NCBI GenBank assembly: GCA_017481065.1 | Contig: JAFUPT010000071.1 | Location: forward strand, 1 to 14,198 | Direction: 5' to 3' | Source of the DNA: Clostridia bacterium | Lineage (GTDB): Bacteria; Bacillota_A; Clostridia; Christensenellales; Aristaeellaceae | DNA length: 14,198 nt | Shown: positions 13,777-14,198 of the stretch, piece by piece | Position numbering within the stretch: position 1 is the stretch's first letter | Layout: every line of letters begins with the position of its first letter | Program-made: the position numbers and the translations under genes | Notes under the pieces: generated by a model | What the model saw: the letters and a program-made list of their open reading frames with translations, nothing else | What the model was told of the DNA's origin: nothing | Databases searched by the model: none

Positions 13777-14198
13777 TTAGCCGTTTACAGCAGCGTACTC
13801 GGTGGCCCAGCCGTCAACGAAAGCGGTGACAACTGCATCCCACTCGCCGGTGCCCAGAGCATAGTCGGTCAGAGCAGCGCCAACGCCGTTCTTCCAGTTC
13901 TCAGAGGGCATGGTGGTGAAGTTCCAGGTTACAGGGGTCTTGCCGGCGGCAACGGATTCAGCAGCAACCTTCTTGAAGTGGTTGGTGGATTCCTTGGCAG
14001 CCTTGAAGGGGATGTCGAAGCCCATGGTGTCGGCCAGGGTGGTGGTGCCGGTCTCGGAGGTTACCAGCCAGTAGAGGAAGTCCAGGGTGGCCTGGATGTC
14101 AGCTTAGCTTGCCTTGGCATTCACGCACAGGAAGTTCTCGGTGCCGGTGCACAGGCCCTGGCTCTCTTCGCATTCAACGCCGATGTACAGGGGGATCA
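13777..14198 (-). pseudogene. Sugar ABC transporter solute-binding protein, C-terminal part, with in-frame stop
   Basis: This is the C-terminal part of an extracellular substrate-binding protein of the carbohydrate importer; the start lies beyond the right edge. The reading frame gives IPLYIGVE, ENFLCVNAKAS, then TAA at 14106-14104, then ADIQATLDFLYWLVTSETG, MGFDIPFKAAKE, TTMPSENWKNGVGAALTDYA and a closing AVVTAFVDGWATEYAAVNG. The family-like sequence carries on through the stop without a shift, so a single base change (GAA to TAA, Glu expected) is the simplest cause. A genuine nonsense mutation would remove the last 109 residues, and a base-call error is the alternative. It is first in the operon, followed by a hairpin and the two permeases. 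The ATG at 14025 is internal, not a real start. Confidence 0.8.

Overview
The window looks like chromosomal DNA from an anaerobic Bacillota of class Clostridia (gut or rumen type). The grounds are the gene families (rpmH-rnpA-yidD-yidC-jag cluster, MalFG-type sugar importer, OafA-like acyltransferase), strong AGGAGG ribosome sites, near-consensus sigma-A promoters and a clostridial-style serine-recombinase element. The species cannot be named from this sequence.

Left third (1 to about 4230): a decaying mobile element. The minus strand carries the start of a small His/Cys membrane peptide running off the left edge, an unexplained reading frame without a start, a large serine recombinase with a replaced C-terminus, and a TnpW-like gene overlapping it by ATGA. 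Divergent plus-strand genes are a transposon-type sigma factor broken by a 1-nt frameshift and, overlapping by ATGA, a zinc-ribbon protein. Facing them is tnpV, split by a 75-nt insert made of three adjacent hairpins, each with a 3-nt loop. At least three core genes are therefore damaged. A 41-nt imperfect palindrome at 4192-4232 is a candidate element end.

Middle (4230 to 8230, minus strand): dispersed palindromic repeats, then a PHP-domain phosphoesterase with its own promoter, then a two-gene envelope operon: a polytopic glycosyltransferase-like protein followed by an acyltransferase-3, overlapping by 8 nt.

Plus-strand core (8290 to 11335): a consensus promoter drives rpmH, rnpA, yidD, yidC and jag (L34, RNase P protein, membrane-insertion partner, insertase, RNA-binding protein). 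dnaA is not next to rpmH and mnmE does not follow jag, so only the central block of the usual origin-region cluster is present. A strong terminator ends it.

Right end (11340 to 14198, minus strand): a small three-helix membrane protein, then a carbohydrate ABC importer read right to left: solute-binding protein (partial, with an in-frame TAA), a perfect 11-bp hairpin, MalF-type permease and MalG-type permease joined by TAATG, then a terminator.

The most striking structures outside genes are the triple-hairpin insert in tnpV and a two-hairpin repeat found four times. Three of those copies lie between a stop codon and a terminator, like a shared 3'-UTR module.
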